From Berkiella sp964606325 (lineage in GTDB: Bacteria; Pseudomonadota; Gammaproteobacteria; Berkiellales; Berkiellaceae): a stretch of 64,000 nucleotides of DNA. This document shows, one piece after another, positions 17,159 to 27,183 of the stretch. Each line of letters starts with the position of its first letter. The stretch's first letter is position 1. A program made the translations under genes and the position numbers. The notes under the pieces were generated by a model. It made no database searches, was not told the origin of the DNA, and was given only the letters and a program-made list of their open reading frames with translations. The stretch is from assembly GCA_964606325.1 (NCBI GenBank), contig CAZSGE010000004.1, positions 1-64,000 on the forward strand. The letters are read 5' to 3'.

Positions 17159-20100
17159 ATGCGCACCTATTTACGCCCCAAAATATTTATTTTGATTGGT
17201 TTTTTATTGTTCCAAATACAAACAACCTTAATTGCTGATGAGGGCAACCACACGCTTTCTTCTAAAGAACGCGTCAGTGCTGCCAACGATTTTTATCAAA
17301 AACAAATCAAAGCACAACAATCAGCATCTACCACCAAGCTTGAAAAATTAGAGAGAAAAGTAAACGCAAAACAAGCTTTTGATAGTCAAGATTGGTATGG
17401 CGCGCGATATGCTTTTCAGCGTGTGCTTGCTGACGATGAAAGTGATTTTGCAGCATGGTATATGCTGGCCAAATCGTTAATTGAACTGCAACTTTATGAT
17501 ACCTATCAAAATTATGATGAAGCGCTTGAAGCCGCGCTGGTAAAAGCACATAGCACAGCCAAAAAACCCCTAGAAATAAAAGCGGTTGAATATTTGGCAT
17601 CTGGTTCTCGGCTTGCCTTCGCCGATCTCAAAGCTAGTGCATTAAAAGATACAACTGAAGCTGATATTGAAAACCAGATCCAAGTTATAACTAAAGTTTA
17701 TCCTACTGAGTTTGCCCCCTATTCACTTGAAATACCGCAACGAACGGATATTGCCAGCGCCTGTGTGCTTTGGACTCAGCCTCTTGCGAAATCTAGACAA
17801 TTTCATTATGAGAATTTCATCAAAGTTACACCACAAGTTAAAGATCTCAGTGTAATCGCCCGAGGTAATCAGCTGTGTATTGAAGGGTTGTCCTTTGGTC
17901 AAAATTATCAACTGGCTTTCAAAAAAGGTTTAAAAGGTGATAATGATATCCAAACGCAAGAGGAACAAACGCTTTCTGTCTTTATTCCTCATCGCAAGGC
18001 GGCAATTTCATTTCGTGAAAAAGGATACATTCTCGCCAGCACCGCGCCACAGCTTATCCCCTTGACTGCTGTGAACGCTCAAGAAGTAAAAGTTAAAATT
18101 ATTCATATCCCTGAAAGAAATATTCAAAGCGTACAAGCGAATTGGTTTTCAAACAGTATTCAACGATGGGAAGCCGACAATTTACAAGAAGAACTTGGTG
18201 AGCTTATCTTTGAAGGCAAGTATCGATTCCCAGTTGAAACTGACAAAACAACCCTATCTGGTTTGCCTATCGATAAAATGATTGGTAAAAAACTAGAACC
18301 CGGTGTTTATGTTGTTCAAGCACGCATCAATGATAATAGTTATGAAGATAATGAATTTGCCTCACAAGCGTTAGTGATAAGTGACATTGGCTTAAGTACT
18401 TATCAAGGCAACGACGGCTTGCATGTGTATGCTCGTTCTTTGCAAAGCGCTAAAACGTTGAGCGATGTTGAAGTCACTCTTATCGCACGCAACAATAAAG
18501 AACTTGGCAAACTAAAAACGCAAAAAGACGGAAGCCTTATTTTTAATGAAAAGATCATCAATGGTAAAGGCGGTAATTTACCTGCCTTTTTGACAGCCAA
18601 TTATCAAGGCAAACAGTTTACCGTCTTAAATCTGAGATCTGAACCCTTTAATTTGAGCGATCGTGGCGATGAAGGCAGAACAGTCAACAACACCATTGAA
18701 GGCTATATCACCACAGAACGTGGAATTTACCGACCTGGTGAAACTGTTCACCATGTGATATTGCTTAGAGATAATCAAGGCTTGGCTTTAAAATCACATC
18801 CATTAACGCTTAAATTGTTTCGCCCGGATGGCGTTCTCGCAGAAGAAGTTCTTTTGCAAGACAAAGGGAATGGCGCGTATTTTTATGATTACTCTATCAA
18901 TGGCGCGGCCCTTTCTGGTGTATGGACTGCTACTATTTTTCTCGATGCTAAAGCGCAGCAAATCAATCAAGTTTCATTTGAAGTAAATGATTTTGTGCCT
19001 CCACGCATAGAAGTCAAAACATCCTCCAACACCAAAGAAATTAGACCTTCTCAAAGTGCAGCGATAGATGTACAAGCACAGTATTTCTACGGGCCTGCAG
19101 GTGCCAACTTAAAAGTACAAGCGGATTCCAAACTTATTATCAATACACAACCTTTTGCAAAATACAAAGACTATCATTTTGGTCTGGTTGAAGAAAGCTG
19201 GACACCTCAACGCTATAAGCAACTGGATACTAAAACGGATGATAAAGGCAAAGCCGCAGTGACTTTGAAAATTGATGCCCAGCCCCAGACTACCCATCCT
19301 TTGCAAATTGACACAACGATCAATGTATTTGAAGTAGGTGGGCGCGCACGTAAAGTGCAGCATCTCACCTCATTTTGGCATCAACCCTATCTCATTGGTA
19401 TTGCCCCACAATTTAAAGATAATGTTGCTGCCAATAATGCTGATGCTACCTTTAACGTTATCGCCGTTAACCAAAATGGTGTGCTATTAACTGCTGCAAA
19501 CCTACATTACACCGTATTTGAAGAACAACATGATTATGTTTGGTATCGTCAAGGTGCTAATTGGCAATATGATTTGGTCACACGAGATAAAGTAATTAGT
19601 ACAGGAAAAATTTCATTAAGTGAAACAGGCGCCACTCAATTTAAAGTGCCTGTGAAATATGGTCCCTATCGACTTGAAATCCTTGATGAAAAAACGGGTG
19701 TGGCATCAAGTTACCGATTTTCAGCAGGCTGGTACCATGCCAGTGATGCGCCAGATAAACCTGATATGTTGGAGTTGGCGTTTGATGAAAAAGCACCGCT
19801 CAAAGGTAATAAAGCTAAGATTCATATCAAGAGTCCCTTTAAAGGTGAACTTTATTTAGCCTGGGCAGGAGATAAACTTGAAAAAGTTCATAGTGCCAAT
19901 ATTGACACGCACGCGACAACTATTGAGATCCCTTTCCACAAGTTGTCTAACACCAGTGGGCAATATCTGATTGCCACCGTCTATGCACCGCAAGATAATA
20001 CATCCCAACAGATGCCTAAACGTGCCATCGGTATTGCTTGGTTAGAGAATAAACAAGCGTCCGATGCCCATCAGATTGATTTTAAAATTGAACATCCTGA

Positions 20101-22330
20101 AAAAGTCCATTCAGGCGCAACCGTTAACATCAACTTGAAGGCTAAAAAGCCATCTAAAGACTTAAGGTATGTGGTTGCATTAGTTGATGAAGGGACGCTT
20201 TCCTTAACTGATTTTGCCTCCCCAGATCCTTATGAATACTTTTTTGCGCAAAAGAAGCTCGGCTTTGCACTCAGAGACAGTTACGGCATGCTGATTAACC
20301 CCTATGGTGTAAAACCAGGTTCATTTGAAGTCGGCGGTGGTGAATCCATTATGTCTCGTGCGTTAACGCAATTACCTGCGCGCGCCTTTAAAGTGGTGTC
20401 TTTATTTTCTGGTATCGTTGAAACACAAGGTAAAGAGAGTGTTAGCATTCCTTTCACCTTGCCAGAATATACTGGCAAATTGCGGGTGATGGCGCTTGCC
20501 TGGGATGAACAAGGCCTGGGGATGAGTGAAGGTAGCTTGTTGGTGCAAGATCCTATCGATGCTTATCTTGCCCAACCTCGCTTTTTAGCACCTGGAGACA
20601 AAGCAACCGTACCTTTAATTCTGAAAGTAATGGATGCACCCAGTGGTGAATACGTTGTTACCTATCGTGCGGGAACAATCTCACAAAAGCAGCAAGTTGC
20701 ACTCAAAAACGGCAGCGAAGTGCAAATACCCGTTACACTTAGCTATGATGATAATGGTATAAAGAATAACGAAATCTCATTGAAAGGTCCCAATGGGTTT
20801 AACTTAAAGCGCACATGGGAATTATCCGTGCGTCCTAAAGTACAAGCGATTAGCCTGCATCAATACAACAAGCTCGAACCTAATCAATCTGTAACGCTCA
20901 CACCTGAACTTTTAAAGGATTTTCAATCTCATAATAGCGCACTGACCTTGTCGATTGCGTCATTGCCCGAGATGGGTAGTAAAGGCTTGATTCAAGATTT
21001 GTCGCAATATCCCTATTATTGCCTTGAACAAACCTCAAGCAAGTTACTGGCAACGCTATTAAGCGAATCCAGCAATGATGCCATGTTACAAAAGGGCTAC
21101 AACCAATTAACCACTTTACAAAAGATTGATGGTTCATTCTCTTTGTGGTCACAAAGCGGCTCAACAGAACCCTGGATGAGCTTGTATGCCTATGATGTGT
21201 TATCACTTGCTAAGCAAAAGGATAAGAAAGTACCTTCTGCCTTGCTTAACAACCTGAGTCGATGGGTAATGGAAGCACAACAACGTGCTATCTCCTCGCA
21301 AGAAGATATCTCGGTTGCGGCCTATGCGCATTATTTACTTGCCAAAGAACATCAAGGCACCTTAAGGCAGTTACGTTTTTTTGCAGATAACCATCAAAAG
21401 GAAATCACAGAACGTCACGATATGGCATTTATTGCCGCAGCGTTTGCTTACTATGACTTACCTCAAGATGCAGCGGTTTGGTTTGATAAAGCCATTCTTG
21501 CAGCACCTGCCAAAAATGAATCCCATTATTCCGGGTTTGGCTCTCCCTTGCGCAATAATGCTATTTTAGTAACCATGCTCGCGCAAACAACGCATCAGCA
21601 TCCTAAACTGGTTGCATTGACGCAAGCTATGGTCGACCAAAGCAAGGGAGCTGTCTTTTTAAGCACGCAGGAAAAAAGCTGGCTTATTAGAGCATCTCAT
21701 GCTCTAAAAGAAGCGCGCACCCCCTATCAGGTTGAAATTAATGGCGCTGCTAAAGAAGGGCTGCTTCCGGAAGCTATAGAGTATACAGTGGCAACATTGC
21801 AAAAAAATCCCGTTCTAAAGAATGTTGGAAAAAGTGCGATTTATTATGCGCTTACCTTAACGGGAGAACCTGTCGATGTTAAAAAATTACCACAATCAGG
21901 CTTTGAATTAACGCGTGAGGTTTATACTTTAGATGGGCAAAAGGCCGATCTGAGCAAACTGAACTCAGGCGATCTGTATGTTGTTCACCTTCGTGGTCGT
22001 AAACACAATGATAGCCTAAACCATATCCTATTGGTTGATTTGTTACCTGCAGGTTTTGAAATTGACAATGCTAATCTTCAAGATCTGCCTGAACAACTAA
22101 ATTGGCTTGGCACTATCACTCGCGCCTCTCGCTTAGAAGGACGTGATGATAGATTTATGGCGGCATTTGCACTGAGTGGACAAACCGAATTTAGCGCAGC
22201 ATACATAGTACGTGCTGTGAGTAACGGAAGCTTTGCTTATCCTCCGGCGATGATTGAGGCCATGTATCAACCTCAGTTTTTTGCTTATTCTGATGAGCAA
22301 AAAGTCGAGGTGGTGTCTCCCACGTTATGA
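17159..22330 (+). CDS. Bacterial alpha-2-macroglobulin (YfhM-like)
   Basis: 1723-aa periplasmic protease trap. Residues 1-27 are a signal peptide without the Cys lipobox of E. coli YfhM, so it is probably soluble. An extended MG-domain region follows, with VNDFVPPRIEV and GYITTERGIYRPGETVH typical of the A2M N-terminal domains. The thioester motif CLEQ is intact (Cys1288-Gln1291), followed by the alpha-helical thioester domain (SLWSQSGSTEPWMSLYAYDVL) and a C-terminal domain. The protein covalently traps attacking proteases, guarding the cell when the envelope is breached. The stop overlaps the pbpC start by four bases, the classic yfhM-pbpC pairing. Confidence 0.92.
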   Translation: MRTYLRPKIFILIGFLLFQIQTTLIADEGNHTLSSKERVSAANDFYQKQIKAQQSASTTKLEKLERKVNAKQAFDSQDWYGARYAFQRVLADDESDFAAWYMLAKSLIELQLYDTYQNYDEALEAALVKAHSTAKKPLEIKAVEYLASGSRLAFADLKASALKDTTEADIENQIQVITKVYPTEFAPYSLEIPQRTDIASACVLWTQPLAKSRQFHYENFIKVTPQVKDLSVIARGNQLCIEGLSFGQNYQLAFKKGLKGDNDIQTQEEQTLSVFIPHRKAAISFREKGYILASTAPQLIPLTAVNAQEVKVKIIHIPERNIQSVQANWFSNSIQRWEADNLQEELGELIFEGKYRFPVETDKTTLSGLPIDKMIGKKLEPGVYVVQARINDNSYEDNEFASQALVISDIGLSTYQGNDGLHVYARSLQSAKTLSDVEVTLIARNNKELGKLKTQKDGSLIFNEKIINGKGGNLPAFLTANYQGKQFTVLNLRSEPFNLSDRGDEGRTVNNTIEGYITTERGIYRPGETVHHVILLRDNQGLALKSHPLTLKLFRPDGVLAEEVLLQDKGNGAYFYDYSINGAALSGVWTATIFLDAKAQQINQVSFEVNDFVPPRIEVKTSSNTKEIRPSQSAAIDVQAQYFYGPAGANLKVQADSKLIINTQPFAKYKDYHFGLVEESWTPQRYKQLDTKTDDKGKAAVTLKIDAQPQTTHPLQIDTTINVFEVGGRARKVQHLTSFWHQPYLIGIAPQFKDNVAANNADATFNVIAVNQNGVLLTAANLHYTVFEEQHDYVWYRQGANWQYDLVTRDKVISTGKISLSETGATQFKVPVKYGPYRLEILDEKTGVASSYRFSAGWYHASDAPDKPDMLELAFDEKAPLKGNKAKIHIKSPFKGELYLAWAGDKLEKVHSANIDTHATTIEIPFHKLSNTSGQYLIATVYAPQDNTSQQMPKRAIGIAWLENKQASDAHQIDFKIEHPEKVHSGATVNINLKAKKPSKDLRYVVALVDEGTLSLTDFASPDPYEYFFAQKKLGFALRDSYGMLINPYGVKPGSFEVGGGESIMSRALTQLPARAFKVVSLFSGIVETQGKESVSIPFTLPEYTGKLRVMALAWDEQGLGMSEGSLLVQDPIDAYLAQPRFLAPGDKATVPLILKVMDAPSGEYVVTYRAGTISQKQQVALKNGSEVQIPVTLSYDDNGIKNNEISLKGPNGFNLKRTWELSVRPKVQAISLHQYNKLEPNQSVTLTPELLKDFQSHNSALTLSIASLPEMGSKGLIQDLSQYPYYCLEQTSSKLLATLLSESSNDAMLQKGYNQLTTLQKIDGSFSLWSQSGSTEPWMSLYAYDVLSLAKQKDKKVPSALLNNLSRWVMEAQQRAISSQEDISVAAYAHYLLAKEHQGTLRQLRFFADNHQKEITERHDMAFIAAAFAYYDLPQDAAVWFDKAILAAPAKNESHYSGFGSPLRNNAILVTMLAQTTHQHPKLVALTQAMVDQSKGAVFLSTQEKSWLIRASHALKEARTPYQVEINGAAKEGLLPEAIEYTVATLQKNPVLKNVGKSAIYYALTLTGEPVDVKKLPQSGFELTREVYTLDGQKADLSKLNSGDLYVVHLRGRKHNDSLNHILLVDLLPAGFEIDNANLQDLPEQLNWLGTITRASRLEGRDDRFMAAFALSGQTEFSAAYIVRAVSNGSFAYPPAMIEAMYQPQFFAYSDEQKVEVVSPTL

Positions 22331-24335
22331 GGTTTTTGCTTAGATTCAGTAAATGGGTATTATTTTTTTGCACAACTTGTATTTTCATGTTGTTTTGTGC
22401 GGATAAATTTTACCCACTAGACTTAAGGCGCTATGAAGATAACTCCACCATTGTGTATGCGCAAAATGTTCCTGCACACATCTTTTATACTAAAGATGAT
22501 AAATGGCGTAGCATCACAGCTGTCGCCGATGTTTCGCCGTTATATGTCAAAACGCTCATCCAAAGAGAAGATAAATATTTTCGTTATCATCTTGGAATTA
22601 ATCCTTTTGCCTTGGTTAGAGCCGCTTTCCAATGGGTCCGATATGGTCATGTTATTTCGGGTGGTTCAACGATTACCATGCAAACTGCTAGATTATTAGA
22701 GCCTAGAAAACGAAAAATATCCTCCAAGTTCATTGAATGCTTTCGTGCACTACAATTAGAATGGCATTTTTCTAAAGATGACATTTTAAAAATCTATATG
22801 ACTTTGGCCCCGTTTGGTGGCAATATCGAAGGGGTGAATGCCGCTTCAATGGCCTATTTCAATAAACCCCCTGCCCATTTAAGCCCTAGCGAAGTTGCAT
22901 TGCTCGTCGCGATGGTGCAATCTCCTAGTCGGTTAAACCCTTGCCTTTTCCCTGAAAAAGCTTTTATCGCCAGAAAGCACCTACTCACATTTATGGCACA
23001 GAATGATTTAATCAGCAAAAATGAAGCCAAAACACATGAGCTTGCACCTTTACCTAGAACCAAAGTGCGCCCGCCTCGCGAAATTCCACAGCTTGCCTGG
23101 CGCTTAAACAAACAAAAAATAAACCTGTTATTCACAGCACTATCGATTTAACACTACAAAAGAAAATTGAATTTGTATTACAAAGTTATAAACCCTTTTT
23201 ACCCACCCATTCCAATGCCGCCATTTTAGTCGTTGATCATGTGCAAAAAAAACCTTTAGCCTATGTTGCTTCACGCGATTATTTTGATGAACAAGAGCAT
23301 GGTTTCGTTGATTATATTGCCGCAACACGATCCCCTGGTTCGACCTTAAAACCCTTTATTTATGGTTTAGGCTTTGAGTTAGGCTATGTGAGCAAAAATA
23401 GTTTTCTTCTCGATGAACGCCGTCGCTTTGGCACATATTTTCCACGTAATTTCGACAAAGAAATCTATGGGACTGTCACTGCAAGTGACGCTTTAGCCAT
23501 GTCTTTGAACACACCCGTTGTCGATTTGCTCAATCAAATTGGTGTCATTCGTTTTGTAGGTTTATTAAAAGAAGCTGGTATTAATCCGCAATTTCCCAAT
23601 AATGTTGATAGCCCAAGTCTTGCTATTGCTCTCGGCGGCGTGGGAATGACATTAGAACAATTGGTAACACTTTATACGGCGTTTCCTCAAAATGGAATAG
23701 TCACACCTTTTAGTTATATAGAAAATGAAACACTGGATCAGCACCCTATTTTTTCAAAACAAGTCGCCATGCAAATTTCATCTATCTTAAAAACCAAAAT
23801 GAATAATGGTCGGATATTTTCTATTAAAACGGGTACCTCTTATGGACATCGCGATACTTTAGTGCTGGCTTTTGATAATCGCTATGTGATTGGTATTTGG
23901 ATAGGGATGCCAGACGGCTCTCCAATGGGGCATCTCTATGCGAGAGAATTAAGTGTTCCTTTATTACACAAACTAGCTAATGTGATCCCAGAAGATAACG
24001 CCATAGATTTGACAGAAAATGGTAATAATATCAGGCTCAAGGATTTAACCTCACAAACGCACGATGCATCACTTTTGAAAATAACCCCGACTTTATTATT
24101 TCCTGTCGATGATACGGTCATCGAACTTGAAAAAGCGGGCGATGAATATAAGGCTATACCTTTAGCGGTAAGTGGTGGCAAACGCCCCTTTACTTGGTTG
24201 ATTGATGGTAAACCCTTGTCCGCTCCCATTTGGCAGCAAAAACAATTTTGGACGCCAAACATGCCAGGTTTTTACACCATCGCAGTGGTGGATGCCAATG
24301 GGCAGGTGGATAGGGCGAATATTGAGCTAAGATAA
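22327..24335 (+). pseudogene. pbpC: pbpC (penicillin-binding protein 1C), frameshifted
   Basis: Bifunctional peptidoglycan glycosyltransferase/transpeptidase in two frames. The first part (22327-23151) has an N-terminal membrane anchor, the GT51 motifs QREDKYFRYHLGINP and GGSTITMQTARLL, and the linker up to PQLAWRLNKQK. The second part continues in the -1 frame from about 23118 (NKPVIHSTIDLTLQKK) with transpeptidase motifs SPGSTLKPF, SLN and KTGTS and a C-terminal BiPBP_C domain, ending at 24335. The break lies in an A6 run (23114-23119); seven A would restore one frame. It may be a real inactivating deletion, a sequencing error or transcript slippage. It partners with alpha-2-macroglobulin for envelope repair. 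Confidence 0.85.
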
Positions 24336-24342
24336 GCCACGC

Positions 24343-24558
24343 TTATCGTGACGCTAAATTGGACGTGCCTTCATTCGTTTGATTGCTCGGCGGTCTTATC
24401 GTTTCAATGTGCTCAGGCTCAACCGCTGGTTCAGGGCAATTGAGATTAATATCGTTGCTTGGGGCAATCGGATGAAAAATAGCTTCCTTCACTTTAACTG
24501 GGGTGTCGCCAGCATGAATACGAAGCACTCTAAACACCAAATCAGTTAAACGACTCAT
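24343..24558 (-). CDS. Small hypothetical protein
   Basis: 71-aa protein without recognisable domain; the N-terminal half is mixed (LTDLVFRVLRIHAGDTPVKV), and the C-terminal half is Pro/Asn/Glu-rich and probably disordered. AAGGA sits eight bases before the ATG, which supports translation. It is convergent with pbpC and downstream of the GNAT gene on the same strand. Confidence 0.5.
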   Translation of the reverse strand: MSRLTDLVFRVLRIHAGDTPVKVKEAIFHPIAPSNDINLNCPEPAVEPEHIETIRPPSNQTNEGTSNLASR

Positions 24559-24617
24559 GTATTATCCTTGAATTTTTTTATGTTCCTTATGCATAGATGG
24601 GGGCAATGATGGCAAAT

Positions 24618-25130
24618 TCAAGGGTGTTTCCATTCTTCTTGTGTTATCGCAAACCGCAAATGATCACACCAGACATCATTAATTTTTAAATATCTTAGGG
24701 AAAGGCCTTCTTGCCTAAAACCGTGGCGCTTTACTAAACGAATAGAGGTGTGGTTTTGAGGTTGAATGTTCGCTTCTAAGCGATGTAATTTTAATTCAGA
24801 AAAGGCATGATTGATTAATAATTTCAGTCCCTGGCTCATCCACCCTTGACCTGCGAAGTCCACAGAACAATAAAAACCAAGGTAGGCGCTTTGAAAATTT
24901 CCGCGTACTATCTCACTGACGTTGATAACACCAATAATTTGAGATCCCTGCCCTATTAAAAAACACTTTTGCCTCTCGCTTTGAAGGCTGCGTTCACAAA
25001 GTGCTTGGAATTGTGCGCTGGTGAGCGGGGCTTGTACCCAAGGATGATGAAAATGTTGGCTTTTGTTAGTCATTGTCAAAAACGGGCCTTCATCTTCAAG
25101 CGTTAGCTCGCGCAACATGATGTTACTCAT
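24618..25130 (-). CDS. RimJ/RimL-type GNAT acetyltransferase
   Basis: 170-aa N-acetyltransferase of the ribosomal-protein/Ala acetyltransferase type (Acetyltransf_3). The family signature runs LGFYCSVDFAGQGWMSQGL, then HAFSELKLHRLEANIQPQN and SIRLVKRHGFRQEGLSLRY. Such enzymes acetylate protein N-termini or small amines; specificity is unknown. The start lies inside the end of the CDF gene (8-base overlap), making it the last gene of a pirin-CDF-GNAT operon. Confidence 0.87.
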   Translation of the reverse strand: MSNIMLRELTLEDEGPFLTMTNKSQHFHHPWVQAPLTSAQFQALCERSLQSERQKCFLIGQGSQIIGVINVSEIVRGNFQSAYLGFYCSVDFAGQGWMSQGLKLLINHAFSELKLHRLEANIQPQNHTSIRLVKRHGFRQEGLSLRYLKINDVWCDHLRFAITQEEWKHP

Positions 25131-26040
25131 GATTTTCTCTTGATGGCATATCGCAAGTTAGGCCGCAGTGAATCTCATCTTGATGTTCAATTTGTATGGT
25201 TGCATGCGCAATTTTAAATTGATGCGCCAATTCATCGGACAACAGTTTTAGTAACTTATTATCTTGCGATATAGCTGATATCACGATGTGCGCTGATAAC
25301 GCCGTTTCAGTGGTGCTAATCGCCCAAATATGTAAGTCGTGCACAGAAACGACAGTTTCGTGACTTAAGATAAATTGCCTTACCTTTTCAGTGTCAATAT
25401 GCTCCGGCACAGCATGCAGTATTAAATTGATGGATTCTTTACACAAAGACCAGGAACTAAACACAATCAGTGCTGAGATCCCTAAGCACAATGCGGGATC
25501 AATCCAATACCATTGGGTATATAGTATGGCAATACTTCCAAGCACAACGCCTAAGGAAACCAATGCATCACTAACTAAATGTAAAAAAGCCCCACGTAAA
25601 TTAATATCATGCTTGCCAGAGAGAAAAAATAAAGCTGTTATGCCGTTGATCACCATACCTACAAAGGCAACAAAAATCACCGTTTTGGATTGCACAACTT
25701 CTGGGTGGTTAAAGCGCATTAAGGCTTCCCAGGCAATACCTCCCACCGCGATAAATAACAACACCGCATTAAGAAACGCGGCAATAATCGTCGTATTTTT
25801 CAAGCCATAAGTGAAGCGATCAGAAGGTCTTAAACTGGCAATATGAAAACCACCCCAAGCAATCACCAAGCCCAAAACATCGCCAGCATTATGAAAAGCA
25901 TCGCTCAAGAGTGCAACAGAGTTAGATTGGAAGCCATAAATGACTTGAGCAACAACCAACATCAGATTAAGCACAATGCCTAGTCCAAAGCGTTTGTTGT
26001 AATTTACGGGGGATGTTCCGTGATCATGTGCGTGCGACAT
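25123..26040 (-). CDS. Cation diffusion facilitator (ZitB-like)
   Basis: 305-aa inner-membrane metal/proton antiporter. Six transmembrane helices are visible. The metal site residues lie in LLSDAFHNAGDVLG (helix 2) and HLVSDALVSLG (helix 5), the HD-HD type of Zn2+ transporters. A His-rich N-terminus (MSHAHDHG) and a cytosolic C-terminal domain (VHDLHIWAISTTETALSAH) complete the fold. It likely exports Zn2+ (perhaps Cd2+) from the cytosol. Its ATG overlaps the pirin stop (TAATG). Confidence 0.92.
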   Translation of the reverse strand: MSHAHDHGTSPVNYNKRFGLGIVLNLMLVVAQVIYGFQSNSVALLSDAFHNAGDVLGLVIAWGGFHIASLRPSDRFTYGLKNTTIIAAFLNAVLLFIAVGGIAWEALMRFNHPEVVQSKTVIFVAFVGMVINGITALFFLSGKHDINLRGAFLHLVSDALVSLGVVLGSIAILYTQWYWIDPALCLGISALIVFSSWSLCKESINLILHAVPEHIDTEKVRQFILSHETVVSVHDLHIWAISTTETALSAHIVISAISQDNKLLKLLSDELAHQFKIAHATIQIEHQDEIHCGLTCDMPSRENHE

Positions 26041-26936
26041 TATACTTTTATTATTCCCATTTTTCCTGCATGATAATCAATAAAAGCTTGGCGAATTTCT
26101 TCATCAGTATTCATGACAAAAGGGCCATAACGAACAATAGGCTCATTGAGCGGAACGCCACCAATCAGCAGCATTTCTAAAGGCTCGTTCAGTTCATTAG
26201 GCACCTGCACATCAACCACATCCCCTTCGTTATCAAATATCAACATTTGATGTGCTTCAGAAAGTTTGACATCTCTAATGGGTTTTTTATTAAATTGGCC
26301 TTGCCCATGAAGTATATAGGCAAAAGTATTAAATTCCTTGGGAAAGGCTTGCGTCCAATGCGCACCAGGCTGCAATATGGCATGCAAATAAATGATTGGA
26401 GTTCGCGTTTTAATGACCGCCTTGACAGAAAAAGCCTCTCCTGCCAACACACGAACTGTGATTTTTTTATCATCACTTACCGCTACGGGGATTTCACTTG
26501 ACTTAATTTCTTGATAGGAAGGCGGGATCATTTTGTCTCGTTTGGGCAAGTTAACCCATAGCTGAATACCATGTAGGACACCGCCCTGGCGCAAATACTC
26601 GGCTTCTGGCATTTCAGAATGCACAAGGCCACTACCCGCTGTCATCCATTGCACATCACCTGGCGTCAACTTTCCCTTGTGTCCAAATGAATCTTTGTGC
26701 TCAAAGCATCCCGATAGCATGTAAGTTACTGTTTCAAATCCACGATGAGGATGATCCGGTGCGCCCTTGGCCTCAAAGGGTTTATTGTCCATGGGGCCCA
26801 TTTCATCTAATAATAGGAAAGGATCAAAATCTAGGATGGTGCGTGACGGAAAAGGGCGATGCACGATAAATCCTTCCCCTTCTTTCGTTTGGGTGGCTGT
26901 TATCATACGCACCACCTTACGCGACACAGCTACCAT
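26040..26936 (-). CDS. Pirin-family protein
   Basis: 298-aa bicupin. The N-terminal cupin carries the pirin metal-binding residues (HPHRGFETVTYML, then HEDS-like FEHKDSFGHKG and GSGLVHSEMPE). Bacterial pirins bind iron and may act as quercetinases or as redox regulators; the exact role is open. It starts the pirin-CDF-GNAT operon. An internal ATG at residue 11 is possible (MITATQTKEG), since family members usually begin near there. Confidence 0.88.
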   Translation of the reverse strand: MVAVSRKVVRMITATQTKEGEGFIVHRPFPSRTILDFDPFLLLDEMGPMDNKPFEAKGAPDHPHRGFETVTYMLSGCFEHKDSFGHKGKLTPGDVQWMTAGSGLVHSEMPEAEYLRQGGVLHGIQLWVNLPKRDKMIPPSYQEIKSSEIPVAVSDDKKITVRVLAGEAFSVKAVIKTRTPIIYLHAILQPGAHWTQAFPKEFNTFAYILHGQGQFNKKPIRDVKLSEAHQMLIFDNEGDVVDVQVPNELNEPLEMLLIGGVPLNEPIVRYGPFVMNTDEEIRQAFIDYHAGKMGIIKV

Positions 26937-27183
26937 AAAATCTCCCGTTGCGACCTACCAACAATCATTGAACACAAGCCTAGCATTGTACATTACTCTA
27001 CTACTCACCATAACATAACCTTAATTACTTGCTAATGGCTTTACTAGCCATCATTCATTACATTTGGCCCCCCCTTCCCTTAAAGCCAATTTTGTGTTTG
27101 ATTTAAGAGAGACTCTTTGGCTATAGGTCAGCCCTTATGGAGATCACTGGCAAAATGTTCACCATCTTTGCGAGGAAAATCTG
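26937..27183. other. Divergent intergenic region
   Basis: About 250 bases between the divergent pirin operon and the helical-repeat gene. It must hold both promoters; no clear operator or hairpin was seen. Confidence 0.3.

Noticed and set aside
23107..23121. Programmed -1 frameshift signal in pbpC
   Set aside because: The A6 run does not give an X XXY YYZ heptamer in the zero frame and no obvious downstream pseudoknot is seen; a plain indel is simpler.
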